The notes: generated from the sequence alone by a model not told the origin. Shown: positions 1 to 11,010, counted from the stretch's first letter. The stretch is 64,000 nucleotides of DNA from Lepeophtheirus salmonis (GCF_016086655.4 NC_052136.2:12338001-12402000); one strand, 5' to 3'. Program-made: numbers and translations.

Positions 1-980
1 TCAAAAATAGAATTGCATACAAGAAAAATATTTTAGGAGCAGATAGCGACATGGATAAAAACCTCGATGTAGACAAGACTGTAGAACAGGAATCGGCAAC
101 CTATGCCACGCGTGCCAATGCTTGTACGCAGGGACATATCAGAACGTGCCAATTCCCGTAATTTGTGTGTGTGTGGTTTTTTAACCATGATTGTCGATAG
201 TGGCACACTCATCGATTAAAACTGTTGAGGTTGGTACTTCGTGTCTCAAAGGTTGTCTACCCCTGCTGTAGAAGCACCAGGGAGTAAAGGAGGTTAAAAA
301 AGTGGATACATAAGACACAGCAGATTCGGGTGCTGATGAATACGCTGATGACTTTTGCAAGTTAGAGGCCATATTTGAATTTTTATTTTTCTGAATGAAA
401 GCGGTGTATAAATTCTCAACTTACGTTTTTATTTCTGTGTGACTAGTATATTTGTAACATTATTCTGTTCAGGATATCAGAATGCAGAATTTTCCAAATA
501 ATATCGGCATATTGACAGAAATTTCAGATAATTATTTGTTAAAGAATACAAATGTATGTATGTAATCCACAATCAATTTTGAGAAACACCCTTTTATCTT
601 ATTTTTGTGTTGACAGGGCATATATATATTATAATTCAAGGGTTATAAGGTCATTGAGATTTTAATATGTGTCAGTAGGTAGATTCTTCGTTTGTAAGCA
701 GCATTTGTTACATGAGTTAACTTCATTATTTTTCTATTCTTCTTCCTTAAAGAAATGATGGGAAAGCAATTTAATTCGATGGGACTAACCTTGAGTGCCT
801 CTAAGACCTCTAAATAAAATTTGTATGCATGCTGTTTTTGATGAATAAAAATAAATATAATTGAATATTTTCATTCAAGGGTATTTCTTTACTTTATTTG
901 TATCTGAGTTTTAGCATACAAATCTTTTATTTTATTTATTCAATTGTTGTAGACCTGTGTAAACTTTTAGATAAATAATT
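1..980. other. AT-rich stretch, nothing recognised
   Basis: No open frame here looks like a real gene. The longest frame (minus strand, 181-372) is 63 codons with no recognisable motif. A short GT run lies at about 163-176. I see no transposon ends. Confidence 0.5.
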
Positions 981-992
981 TACATGGGAATG

Positions 993-1490
993 CAAGGGCA
1001 TTTGAAGGATTATATATATATATATATTTTTTGATGGAGCTTATTCCAAAAATCTATAGCTTTTCACAAAAAATTCAATTTTTTGGTAGAAAACGAATCC
1101 TCAAATATTTTTTTTTTTTGAAAAAAAATCCCAATATTAAATTTTTTGGAAGAGCATGTCAAAAATTAAATATCTGATATTAAATTTTAAAAAATAATTA
1201 AAAAACGCATTGATACTCACAGCAAATTAAATTTTTGGAACAAAATTTCATAAATCGACAGCAATTCACAAAAATTAAATTTTTAAGAAAAAATTTCAAA
1301 TATGAAACTTTTCGGAAAAAAAAAAAATTTCAAATATTAAACTTTTTGGAAAAAAATTCCAAAAATCCATTCCTATTCACAGAAAAATCGGAAAATTAAG
1401 ATTTAAAAATTAAATTTTTTGGAAAAAAAATTTCACAAATTAAAAAAAAAAAAAAATCCTGAAAAATTAAATCACTTATTAAAATTCTGG
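993..1490 (-). mobile_element. MITE-A copy, reversed, right side eroded
   Basis: The left edge (CAAGGGCATTTGAAGG, 993) matches the reversed right terminus of the better copy ending at 18013 and is followed by the same ATTATAT-rich subterminus. The interior is a run of degenerate ~50-bp units alternating an oligo-T/oligo-A block with a 'CCATAGCTATTCACAAAAA'-like block. The other terminus, expected near 1490-1640, cannot be recognised, so no target duplication can be shown. Non-autonomous; no coding capacity. Confidence 0.6.
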
Positions 1491-2380
1491 ATCGATAGTT
1501 TGTTAACTGAATCTTGATCTTGTTTTGTTTTTTTGTGTGTTTGTTCATGTTCTATCCTATGGATTGGTATAGATTTCTTAAGTGCGCTGATATTAGATTA
1601 GGTGGCAAAAATTCACGTAAACTGTTGTCCCCCCTTCCCTATTAATGATGTAATTAAACAAATTTTATTTTTTACATTATAAAGTTTGTGTGTCTATAAT
1701 ATCTATATAGTTTTAATCAAAGTCTATCTGGATGTATGTAATCCGTCCAGCCATTTTTGATCTATCTAATAACAATATATTCAAATCTCGCAGATGTTTT
1801 GTAGGTGATATGGAGCGTGCCTTTTTATTAAAAAAAAATTATTATATTTGCATCTCCCTAATTGTACAACTAATTAGATTCACCCTTTTTATTTAAACAC
1901 CCCTTTATTTTATCCGTGTACGTTCTTAATCTCTTTTAATATTTACTGTTTTTAATCACAAACGTACCTTCTTCTATTCATACCTATTAAACTCCTCTTA
2001 AAAAGTTTTTCTCTTTTTTGGTCCTCTTCTATCCTTTAACAAATAAACTGTACGCCCGTATTAATTCCCGTCTACAACTCATTCCTCTCTATTCCGTGAC
2101 TCTCATTTACTCTTGGTTACTTCTTGGTGTTTTAGTGACGAGAATAGAATATCTCTTTAACGGTCTTTAATTACATTTAAGTAAACACCACAGAAAAGAA
2201 GTACATATTAATTATTAGGGATTTGGAAATGTTGGAAACCCTCGTGTGCATACGTTAAAAAAAAGTATATTTTGGCAGGGGTGTTTCTAACTTTCATCAA
2301 TGGGGGGGATAACTTAGTTCTAAAATTATCAACACTGTTATATAACTACTTAATATAAATAGGTTTATTATATATATATA
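1491..2380. other. AT/pyrimidine-rich intergenic stretch
   Basis: No credible gene. About 1900-2100 is pyrimidine-rich on the plus strand. A short ATG TATGTAATCCG-like motif at about 1733 recurs near 41030, so it may belong to a dispersed repeat, but I cannot bound it. Confidence 0.4.
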
Positions 2381-2678
2381 CTAGCAGAGGGTGGTGCCCG
2401 CTTTGCAGGGCTGAATAGAGGGAATAGAAACAAAAAATGAAGGTAGAAGACAAGAGACAGAGAGAGGGATGTAGAAAGAGATAAAGAGTAGGAGATATAA
2501 TTTATAGGGAAAGAGAGAAGAGAAAATAGGTCTTATTTCCGTTAAAAACAGCCTCTTAATGACTTTGGGGGCCCACAAAAATATTAGAGGAACATGTTGG
2601 GTTATTTCATACGTCTACTTGCTAAATTTCAGATGGATCTGTTGGACTTTTTTGGACTAAAAATAGACTTATATATGA
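2381..2678 (-). mobile_element. Helitron-like non-autonomous element
   Basis: Read on the minus strand, the element ends at 2381 in CTAG followed by T in the flank. Eleven bases before that is a 16-bp hairpin, GCCCTGCAAAGCGGGC (2396-2411). Hairpin, 10-12 bp gap and CTRR end next to T is the classical Helitron 3' terminus. The 5' side is weaker, with a TC start near 2678 and a conserved TAAGTCTRTTTTT block. The interior has a purine/pyrimidine-skewed GA/CT tract shared with the copy at 37590-37904. No Rep/helicase coding remains. Confidence 0.55.
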
Positions 2679-2859
2679 AATATGTTATTATTATAATAGA
2701 TATATATATGTTTTTGTTGTTTTTTTGGGGGGAGCGGCTTCATTAGCCTTATACAGCAGAAGCTAGCAACGCCACTGTATGTTGGTAATTAGCAAAATAT
2801 TAATGCTCTTATTATTTATGACTTTCTATCTTGAAAATTAATTCATATGTATTGTTAGC

Positions 2860-3000
2860 GAGCAAGAAACACTATAAAGTTTTACACATAGTAACGAAAC
2901 ATAGACCACGTGATCAATATTTTTACAAGGTTGATACTTTTTTGTCCGCTAGGAGCGTTGAATATTCAGCCATAATAACAAACTATGCAGTCTCCATGAA
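2860..3000 (+). repeat. Dispersed repeat E, copy 1
   Basis: This stretch, including TTTTTTGTCCGCTAGGAGCG (from about 2938), aligns by eye with 44150-44290 (TTTTTTGCCCACTTGGGGCG) in the same order over about 130 bp. A short piece recurs at about 27690. Superfamily unknown. Confidence 0.45.
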
Positions 3001-3499
3001 TTGATGACGTGAACGTTTGCGATACAGCGATCTCTAATAAAACTTCGTCACTAAATGTATTCTCTATGTCCTATCCAGTCAAAATGGTTGTTTATATACT
3101 AATTTCATCATCTTAGCACTTTGAATGTTTTGTGTATGTCCTATTAAAGTATGAGCGTTGTGTACTTGTTTTTTTACAATATTCCTCGCGGTGTTTCCTC
3201 ACACAAAAATATACACTTTATTTTGTATGTAACTGTCGATGCTTCTGTATATTTTCCCCCTAATCTGTGTTCTGAATATAGATTGATTCAATTCGAATTA
3301 GCTCTTGTGTTACGAACAATTTCCAACAATCATTGAAAAATAATTTTATATTTGTGAAGAACTGACTAACTACCAACCAATTTTTGAGCTTTTTTATGTT
3401 TCTTTTGGGAGATAAGGTGAGGTCCTACAATAAAGTTAACGACATGTCAGAGGTCCATGTTCTATGACAGTATACACTTCATTTATGTATATATTAAGT

Positions 3500-3590
3500 C
3501 AAAATATCCTTTAGGCAAAATGTCTTTAAGGTAAAATGATTTAAGGCAAATTGTCCTGTGGAAAATTAGTTTAAAGAAAAATTAACGGGC
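3500..3590 (+). repeat. Short tandem repeat F (TTTAAGGCAAAATG-like units)
   Basis: Several imperfect ~18-bp units of the type AGGCAAAATGTCTTTA follow one another. A second cluster lies at 22485-22540. It may be a minisatellite seeded by a dispersed repeat. Confidence 0.45.
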
Positions 3591-3591
3591 A

Positions 3592-3661
3592 CCATTCCTT
3601 TTATGTAGTAAAAACATCAATCCAAGATGGTGTTGCCTTCCATTTATGACGTTAATGAAAA
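3592..3661 (+). repeat. Dispersed repeat K, copy 1
   Basis: About 70 bp with the core ATCCAAGATGGTGTTG matches 5046-5130 (core ATCCATGATGGCATTG), with a shared tail around TTATGACNTNAATGAAA. Non-coding; family unknown. Confidence 0.4.
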
Positions 3662-3997
3662 CAAGTATTTATTGATGTAGATATATTGCAAGTATTTCGT
3701 CAAATGTTTCCCTATTACCGCTACTTAATATTGATCCATAGTGTGTACTAAACAAGTTTTGTAGCAAGAAGAATAAGTGTCGAGAGGGACCTTGAACTCC
3801 ATATTCGTTCCTATTTGTAGCTAGATGCATGTGAATAACATCTATGGATAAAACAGACATGTCTTCTTTTTAAAAAACAAAAGATACAATAATAAAAGAA
3901 ACAGAAAGAGAAAGAGTTCCCTCCACATTTTGAATGTATGTAACTCGACTCCATTTTGATTCATCATTATTCCCTTTTTTCTTCTTCTCATAAAAGC

Positions 3998-4036
3998 AAT
4001 AATAATAATAAGAATTATTATTATTACTACTAATAT
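3998..4036. repeat. (AAT)n microsatellite with inverted halves
   Basis: AAT units followed by ATT units (AATAATAATAATAAGAATTA, then TTATTATTACTA) form a simple repeat that could also fold into a short hairpin. Confidence 0.6.
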
Positions 4037-4271
4037 AATTAATTACAAGAATCATCATAATTCCTTCAAGGAACTTTCTTCCTCTTCTTTCCTTTAGTTT
4101 CTTCGTTACTAATAGGAAAAAAAAGGATAAATGCCAAGACAACGGAAGTTTTTTTTACCTTTTTTTATACTAAATTGTTACTGGTAACGGTACTTCAGGG
4201 ACCACTACGTTATAAAATAATGACGTAATGGTGGCGTAAATCTCCAAATTTCTGAGCCTCCCTTTCTCCCT

Positions 4272-4345
4272 TTGGGTGTTCGTAGGGGGTGGTTTGGAGG
4301 GGAACCCCTCAAGTTAAGGATTTTTTGCTTTTGATCCAAAAAAAA
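4272..4345 (+). mobile_element. MITE-A left-end fragment
   Basis: GGGTGTTCGTAGGGGGTGG, then GGAGGGGAACCCCTCAAGTT and AAGGATTTTTTGCTTTT, matches the left terminus of MITE-A (compare 45159 and 33815). The interior and right end are not recognisable. Confidence 0.5.
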
Positions 4346-4503
4346 ATTCAAAAAAATAACAACATTTGTTATTTTTTCGAACAAATTAATAATTGTTACG
4401 TGGCCACCAGGAGGCCTGCTAGCCCCTCTTTTTTGGGTGGGTGGGGGGACGGGGGTTGAGCCTCCCTAAATGATTCTTAAGCCTCTCCAAATTTTTTAGC
4501 ATA

Positions 4504-4741
4504 TCTTATACATATATAGGTATAAGTCTGTTTTTGGTGTTTTCACTTATAGAATCCAAAATGGTCGATCGGATCAGTCTGAAATTTTGCAAGTATGCCC
4601 ATAAAATAACCAAACATGTTTTTATGATATTTTTTAGGCTTACGAGGACATTAAGAGGCTGTTTTTCTCTTTTTACATCCATCTTTTGGTATCTTTTCTT
4701 CTAATGGTTTTTATAATTTTTGTGGCTAAGCCACAAAAATT
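4504..4741 (+). mobile_element. Helitron-like 5' portion, diverged tail
   Basis: It starts TCTTATACATATATAGG after an A, then shares TAAGTCTGTTTTTGGTGT, AATCCAAAATGGT and TTAAGAGGCTGTTTTT with the copy at 37590-37904 over about 170 bp. The right part differs: instead of the CTAG end it stops near a 27-bp palindrome (4715-4741). It is either truncated or a chimera with a different 3' end. Confidence 0.45.
4715..4741. repeat. Perfect 13-bp inverted repeat with 1-nt centre
   Basis: AATTTTTGTGGCT at 4715-4727 is the exact reverse complement of AGCCACAAAAATT at 4729-4741, with a single A between. It sits at the end of Helitron-like homology. Confidence 0.85.
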
Positions 4742-5045
4742 TATTTAATCCTTTTTCCTTTTGACGCTTGAAACTTTTTCTTTCTTTCATAAAATTTGGC
4801 TTTTGCTATTACTCATTGAAAACTGTGAATTCGCAGAGGTTGCGTAGTTAGTAATTCATGATTAAATATAAAAAAACTTGTACAAATCTAACTATTTTTA
4901 GGGATTTTTAATAAGCATTACTTTAATTTTATTGTAATATTAGTGCTTATAATTGACATCAAGTAGTATTCAATACGAGTGATATGTTTTTTCCATTCAT
5001 AAATTCCTTTGGTATAGTTAATTCAATATTTATTAGAAATTTGTC

Positions 5046-5130
5046 CATTTTATATAGTAAAAATATAAATAATCCATGATGGCATTGTTTTTAATTATGA
5101 TATAATTTATGACTTCAATGAAATCGCTCT
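5046..5130 (+). repeat. Dispersed repeat K, copy 2
   Basis: Aligns by eye with 3592-3661, with a small internal insertion (extra ATATAATTTATG). Non-coding. Confidence 0.4.
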
Positions 5131-5497
5131 ATACCCAATCAGCACTCCTTGGGGAAAAAATAAATTTGGTCTAAAATGTATCAAATTCTCGACATTTCAA
5201 CAGAGGTTTTTATCTTTGGTCTAGCACATCGTCATTTTTATTGTATACCTTTCCTTCGGAGAGAAACAGAAAGAAGACTTAAAATCAGTTGGTAGTTAAT
5301 TGATTCTTCCGAAATATGGAGTTATTATCTAATAACTGTTGGGAATTGTACACAGCACCCTAACAAGAACTAATTATAACTCAACCAATCAAAGTTAATA
5401 ACATTAATAAGGGGGAAAAAAAGTTGAAATACCCAAAGCCGATAACAAAATACAGTTTAAATTTGTTTGTTAGTGTCGTAACGCCGTCATGTAATTT

Positions 5498-5560
5498 CAG
5501 GTGCGTCCTCAGGGGTTGGGCTGGAGGTGCTGTAGCCCCTTTAAATAAATGAAGGAAACT
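5498..5560 (+). mobile_element. MITE-A left-end fragment
   Basis: CAGGTGCGTCCTCAGGGGTT followed by GGGCTGGAGGTGCTGTAGCC gives a clear MITE-A left terminus of about 60 bp. Homology then stops, so the copy is truncated. Confidence 0.6.
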
Positions 5561-5574
5561 TATATTATTGAACG

Positions 5575-5680
5575 ATAATAGTCCCAAATTGCTATATTTA
5601 CAAATATTTCAGAATTCAGATGACAGAGAGAAAAGCTGAAATTAGTTTTGGATTCTGCGCTTATCGATAAGTTCGATTAT
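5575..5680 (+). repeat. Dispersed repeat H, partial copy
   Basis: About 100 bp (ATAGTCCCAAATTGCTATAT ... TTTTGGATTCTGCGCTTAT) aligns with 22122-22215 and with the reverse strand of 61197-61262. This is one end of a longer (~330 bp) dispersed repeat. Confidence 0.55.
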
Positions 5681-6700
5681 TGTCTTCAATTCATATTTAA
5701 AAATTCCCCCACCCCTAAGTGTTCCCTTGTGTTATAAATTCAAGGTTTTGTGGTGATCCCTAAAGGAATGACTCAATGATGATGTGATAATGGATCCGAA
5801 ATATAAATATCTGTTTTATGCTACTCATAAAAAAATAAAATTATTGCAGTTTTAAGTATTCTTTTTATTAGAGTAGGTAATTATTCTCTAGTAGGTACGT
5901 ACAAATATAATTAACCTTCGTAATGAGACCTTGAAGTATGCAAATCTTGAACCGGTATTCCTATTCATGATTTCTTAAAATGAATGATACAGATTGATTC
6001 AAAAGTCATGGCCATACTCGTATGTACTAATATTAGTATTACTTTGTATGACCTCTGAAGTCATATATTGTAATATATATATTACAGGGTGTTTAGTTCA
6101 AATTTACCTCCGACTACAAATACTACTTGAAAAACGATATAAAATCATTGTTTTTCTAGTATTTTTTCAATGAAAGTTAGTGCCAATTTCATAATAATTT
6201 AATATATTTGGGAATTATCAACAAATATCTGCCATATTTGTTGATAACACCCAGGAAACAGACTCTGAAACTTTTTTTGGCTTTCACAATCAGGCTCCTT
6301 GGAAGACTAGTGGCGATTGTTTATATTTCTTTTGTGGGACCGATCGTAACGGATTGTTTGTGTAGATCGAATGTTACTACGGGGTAGGTATAGAGCGAAC
6401 TTTGGACGAATTATTTCGGCCTCACAAAAATTATAACGGGCTTAGACTAGTCTAGTATTTCAAGGCCGAAAACCAACACTATTGGTGATCAGAGACGCCT
6501 TTTTGTTATAAGATGCTCTGTTAGTCGAGTTACTCAAAATACAAAATACTTGATTAGGTTAAGGACAAGCTAGGCGCCCAGCAATTCTCGGAATGATGGA
6601 GTAGTGATTGTCCTTGAGCGATATCTATGTCTTTTTGGCCATAAGTGCTGGTCTTTAGTCATGTCACTAATATTGAGTATTTTTCAATTGTATTCTCCAA
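5681..6700. other. Intergenic stretch, no gene seen
   Basis: No long frame. A palindromic TGTAATATATATATTACA lies at about 6067-6084, just before an ACAGGGTG sequence of the kind seen at mariner ends, but no partner or transposase follows. 6280-6560 is less AT-rich than its surroundings and does not match anything I know. Confidence 0.35.
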
Positions 6701-7250
6701 TTTCTTCATGAACTCTACCTACCTGATCTCTCTTAAGTTCTTCTTTTTCTTTGCTTAAACTCAATCCCCCTCTAATGATCCTTGGTGTCCAGTGGAGCCT
6801 TTCTCCTGTTTTGAATAGAGTTCATGAAAGATTTCCGTACACTAAGCCATCAATATCAAAATTTGGTGTTCATGAAAATCCTCACTGCGATAATAAGCAC
6901 AACATACTATATCCTGCTGACGTTCTCTTGGTCATGTATTGATCCCAATCACCTCCTGAGGGTCATCCTGACACTATGGATGTCCCTTTTGGGGATTCAT
7001 GTTCACTTAGCCATAGTGGAGATATTAATATCTGTGTTTATAAAAATCATCGCCGCGACAATGAAAACTAAATACTTTATCTTCCTGACGTTTTCCTGTT
7101 CATGGATTCCTCCCAATCATCTCCTGAAGACCATCTTGATGTTATGGATGGTCCTCATGATGATTCCCTTTGTAATGGTGTAGTTATGGATACTAAAGTT
7201 AGTTTAAATAAAAATCATCCAGGTGGTGCAATGGGGATCTTTCTCATGGA
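6700..7250 (+). pseudogene. 168-bp tandem repeat with coding-like character
   Basis: Two full units and parts of others repeat with a period of exactly 168 bp: GAAAATCCT at 6874, AAAAATCAT at 7042 and AAAAATCAT at 7210. A weaker earlier unit is visible from about 6745. Since 168 = 3 x 56, the units stay in frame. Translated from the frame of 6751 they share 'ILYPADVLLVM', 'SQSPPEGHPDTMD' and 'KNHRRDNEN' type blocks, rich in D, P, N and S, with stop codons in the first two units. It looks like the remains of a repetitive, hydrophilic protein segment. I do not recognise the family. The 119-codon frame at 6824-7183 is an alternative reading of the same repeats. Confidence 0.4.
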
Positions 7251-7462
7251 ATTTCAACAGTTTTACCTTCATAGTTAAAACCCCAACCGATGTAAAATAG
7301 AACTAAAAATGTATATATAGGTAACATTGGTTAAACTTATCATACACAACTATAATAATTTGACGGTAATGCCGTCATTGTAAAGGCGAAAATTTGATCC
7401 AAACTCTCTGTATACCAGTACAATAAGTTAATTATGAATTTTTTCCGATGTTTGTAGACATG

Positions 7463-7483
7463 TTTTTTTTTTTTTTTTTTTTT
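7463..7483 (+). repeat. Poly-T tract (21 nt)
   Basis: Homopolymer run, possibly the reverse-strand poly(A) of an old retroposed sequence, but no retroposon body is recognisable. Confidence 0.8.
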
Positions 7484-7570
7484 CAAGATAAGAATACATT
7501 TATCAGACAAGTCTTTTCGACATGAATACATGTGTAACGTGTAAAATGTATATCCATGTAGGCTATTCAT

Positions 7571-8815
7571 AAGAAGAAAATAAAATTAAAAGAGAATCAA
7601 AATGTCTGACGAAACGCATTTGAATTCAAGGAAGTTTATGTACATATATATTATATGTATCAAGGAGATATAAAAGTTATTTCAGATTTGAGCATATTCA
7701 TCAAAATAACACAAATGTATTTGGAGTAGATCTGCTTGCAACTTTTGCTAAAATTAAAGTAATACTAATACGCAATGCCTTTTGTATTGTTTACTAATCT
7801 ATGTTACACATTTGACTCGTCAACACAAAAGCAAGCTAGAAGGTTTTTTTTTTTTTTTTTTTCAAATTGAGTCTTGATAATGTTCATTTAAGAATTGGTA
7901 TTCTTCGACAAATTATTGTCCATTTCAATCAACTAATTTGAAGGCACCACATATTGCACTACTTAAAGTAACAAAAATCCATCGTCACAATAGTTACATA
8001 AATATGTATTCATCGATTTTATTTGAAAAACTATATTGGGGCCCTATTAAGTCTTCTAGGAGCCCAAATAAATTTTTTAATCAAGTTCTAGCAGAACTCC
8101 TGGATCAAAGTTCTGAGGAGCCCTCAGCATTGTTTATGTCCAGATCATTGTTCACCAAAATCATCATAACAGTGCACTTGTGTTCTGCCTTTAAAAATGT
8201 GGTAGGATTGAAATCTTCTGTTGAGGAGTCGTTTGCAGTATTTTGGCTACTAAGTGTAACGTTTATATGTATATTTTACGACAAAAATGAATAATTTCGT
8301 CATCATATATGCCGGAAAAATCCGGAATCTGAAGCGGCAGATTTTGTTGTTACACCCTGTATATGAATTATTGGACTTTTTCATATAGGGTTTAAAAATA
8401 TCAATTGTACAATCTATCTTAAAGATAGTTAATATTTGACTTTGTCATTTATTTGTTGTCATTGCCACTTCTAGCTGGCCATGTTCCTTCTTCAACCTTA
8501 ATGAAGATGAAAGATACATACTGATATTAACTTGCTAATCTGCTCCCTTCTGTGAAACATTTTCTTTTTTTTTTATTCGTATTTAATATACATTCTCCCC
8601 TTTTCAACTAGTACAATAATTCGTTTTTTGGATTTTTTGGTGTGTTTTCGAATCTACAGCCCAAACGTTAAAAAAAAATTTGAGACACAAGGAATCGATC
8701 TTGCCATCCAGAGTTTATGAATATGCTCTGATAAGAATAAAAACATAGCCCTACAACGTAGCTCAGAATTTTGAAGAACTTTTATTTATTTTATGTTTAA
8801 TGTCTGTATTTGTCT

Positions 8816-8851
<36 letters not shown>

Positions 8852-9330
8852 GATGCGTTTTTTTTCATTGTTTTTCTAAGCAAACACAAAACACCTACAT
8901 AAATTATTTTAATACTTTATAAGATAATTTATATTTGTCCTTAATAATTATTTTTTAATCCCTTTTTAATATTAACATTAATGACTTCAATTTCGTTTAA
9001 TTTGTTTGATTTTCTGTGTATAACTTCAATTTAAATTTATAATTTTAATAGTGAATCTTTTTATTTTCTATTTTAGCCATGCTTTTTTAACTAAATATCA
9101 CAAATATATATGTATTACTACTTTAATTTATAAATTTACTAGTAATCTGCTGTACTATAATTAGTTTTTGATTACTCATTGTGTAACATATTATGTTAGG
9201 GACTTAAAATAAATATTTGTTAATATATATATAGGTTACGGGAAATTTGCAAAATGCCCGTTAGAGCAAAATTTGATCATTAAGGATTTGATTAAGATAC
9301 AATTTTATAACAAGCAATTTGATAATCTAG
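7571..9330. other. AT-rich stretch, weak ORF, no known gene
   Basis: A 118-codon frame (7938-8294, plus) has no recognisable motif and no convincing splice or start context. 8337-8361 (TTGTTGTTACACCCTGTATA) resembles a mariner-type outer end, but I could not find its partner. The stretch contains T runs at 7844-7862 and 8818-8847. Confidence 0.35.
8818..8847 (+). repeat. Poly-T tract (30 nt)
   Basis: The longest homopolymer in the window. It is simple sequence, and length errors are likely here. Confidence 0.85.
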
Positions 9331-9332
9331 TG

Positions 9333-9456
9333 CAGGGATGTCTAACTTGTGGATCGTGGCCCGCATTGTACCCTTTTTACACGTTCTATATGCCCACGCC
9401 TACAATATTTTATAATAAATAGTTATTTTTTAGATGAAAATATGTTTATGATATAC
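9333..9456 (+). mobile_element. hAT-type terminal fragment
   Basis: CAGGGATGTCTAACTTGTGG at 9333 followed by ATCGTGGCCCGCATT resembles the left end of hAT elements of the CAGGGGTGTCCAA type. No transposase and no matching right terminus are visible, so this is a solo end or truncated copy. Confidence 0.4.
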
Positions 9457-9820
9457 ATCATCAGGGGTTTCTACAGGGTGTTGCCTGGTTAAAGAACCCT
9501 CAAATTAAGGAATTTTAATGAAAAAAAATTATGCGAACATCAGGGTAAAATTTTATTCCTAAAAATCTAATACTAGAAATGGAGTTTTTGAAATTTTTTG
9601 TGAGCAGCTTTGGATTTATGAAATTTTTTTCCAAAAAAATTAAAAAAATTTTTTTAAATTTTTTGTGAATTCCTGAAATTGTTTTTCCAAAAAATTCGAT
9701 CTTTGAAATATTTTGTGGATAGCTATGGGTTTTTAACAAAATTGAATTTTGTAGATTTTTTTTAAAGATATTCAAAAAGCCAAGTCCCCAAAATATAGAC
9801 CTGCGGACGCCTGTGATCAT
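9457..9820 (+). mobile_element. MITE-A copy with 5-bp target duplication
   Basis: Left terminus CAGGGGTTTCTACAGGG at 9462, right terminus GCGGACGCCTGTG ending 9815. ATCAT flanks both sides (9457-9461 and 9816-9820). The subterminal CCCTCAAATTAAGGAATTTT is shared with other copies. At 354 bp this is the shortest complete copy; the interior holds only a few of the ~50-bp AT units. The last four bases of the right end are mutated from CCTG-type to TGTG. Non-coding. Confidence 0.75.
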
Positions 9821-9885
9821 AGAGTACTATTTACAGTGTACCCCATGCCTTGTTTTCATATATTTATAAATGCAGACATACAAAC

Positions 9886-10010
9886 TTTGTTTTATTAATA
9901 TAGACTTAATATAGTCACTCTCATTGCCCTGAGCTATAAGGCGTCGATGAACAGACACACCTTGTTTGATTAATATAGGAGATACCTCCCCAAGAAAACC
10001 TCAGTAAAAC
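9886..10010 (+). repeat. Dispersed repeat D
   Basis: Contains two TTGTTT(T)GATTAATATAG-like blocks and GGCGTCGATGAACAGACACA. Similar blocks occur at 38815-38905, 49430-49540 and 53130-53200. It may be the 3' end of a dispersed element; no termini defined. Confidence 0.4.
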
Positions 10011-10489
10011 TCTATGATTTTCGTGGGCACATTCACACGTAATTATTCGTTACTTAGATGTTCTCTTCACAATAACAATAGTCACAGGTGGTGAAATTGG
10101 TAAATATTTTGCAGGTTGCCAACTACACAAAACCTCACACTCTAAAATATTAGGATTTATAACTCAATATTTGTTCCCCTTTTTTTTCTAAAGGAGGCGC
10201 GTAGGGATACATCCCTTCCTTACTAAACTTCGTCCAAAGTCACATTCACTATGTTATATAATGTACTACCCTTTCCCAAAACAAAGTGAGGACAATCTTA
10301 CACAACGACCCTTTAAGAATAATGCTGTGTTGGTCCTTATGTAGCAATGAAGACTGTAGTCTCGTACCGCCCACGTCAGTGTCGCTTCGGTATAGTTCTC
10401 TCCTAAAAAGGTATAAAGTTCTGTCTTTGATAACTTAATTCAACTTCATTTATTCTTATATGATCAGTTCTAGTATTATTATCATTAAT

Positions 10490-11010
10490 TTATAATGAAA
10501 TAATTAAATGCAGTTTCCCGTGAATTTCTCATATCTGTAAAATCCCGAAAAAATCCTGGGAAAAGAGAATCCGAGAGAGAAAACCAAGTAGCGGAATACT
10601 CACGTATGTAGCTTTTCTTTTTCTCATGTTCTTCAATTATTATCATTAACAATTTACTTGAATTAAAATTCGAATGATTTTTTTTCTTCTAGAGCGATAA
10701 TATTTCTTTAGTCAAGACAAAAATTCCTAACGTGGGGAGGGGGATACAGCCACTCCATCGCCCCTTAAGGATATCCCTGCTAATAGTGTACAGATTGTTT
10801 TGAAAAAACCCACATTTCCCGATTTTTTTTTATTCTGCAACCTCGTTCGACCCACAAAAAAATAAATAATTAAATATTAATTGAAGAACAGGATAATTTT
10901 TGGTGGATTATCTATAATTAAATAAAATTTATATAATGAAATACAAGATTTTTGAGAACTTTCCGTGTCTGTAAAATCCCGGGAAAACGTAATCCTGAGG
11001 GAAAAACGGC
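10490..11010. repeat. Repeat I, two nearby copies
   Basis: TCTGTAAAATCCCG with a following GGGAAAA-type block and CCGAGAGAGAAAA occurs at 10490-10583, and a related version at 10932-11010. A third diverged copy is at 29868-29952. Non-coding. Confidence 0.4.

Noticed and set aside
993..1490. CRISPR-like or satellite array
   Set aside because: The repeats are degenerate, have no constant spacers, and recur inside bounded MITE-A copies, so they are element-internal units in a eukaryotic genome.
3870..4142. 90-codon minus-strand ORF
   Set aside because: Dominated by simple-sequence AAT repeats translated as N/Y runs and basic low-complexity residues.
6824..7183. 119-codon plus-strand ORF as a small membrane protein
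   Set aside because: It is one frame of the 168-bp tandem repeat; the hydrophobic look comes from reading the repeat out of its more conserved frame.
7938..8294. 118-codon plus-strand ORF as a gene
   Set aside because: No motif, no start or splice context, and the minus strand of the same region looks no better or worse; chance cannot be excluded.
6085..8361. One mariner-type element between ACAGGGTG (6085) and ACACCCTGTA (8345)
   Set aside because: The subterminal sequences do not pair and no transposase motif lies between, so the outer similarity is probably chance or from two different elements.
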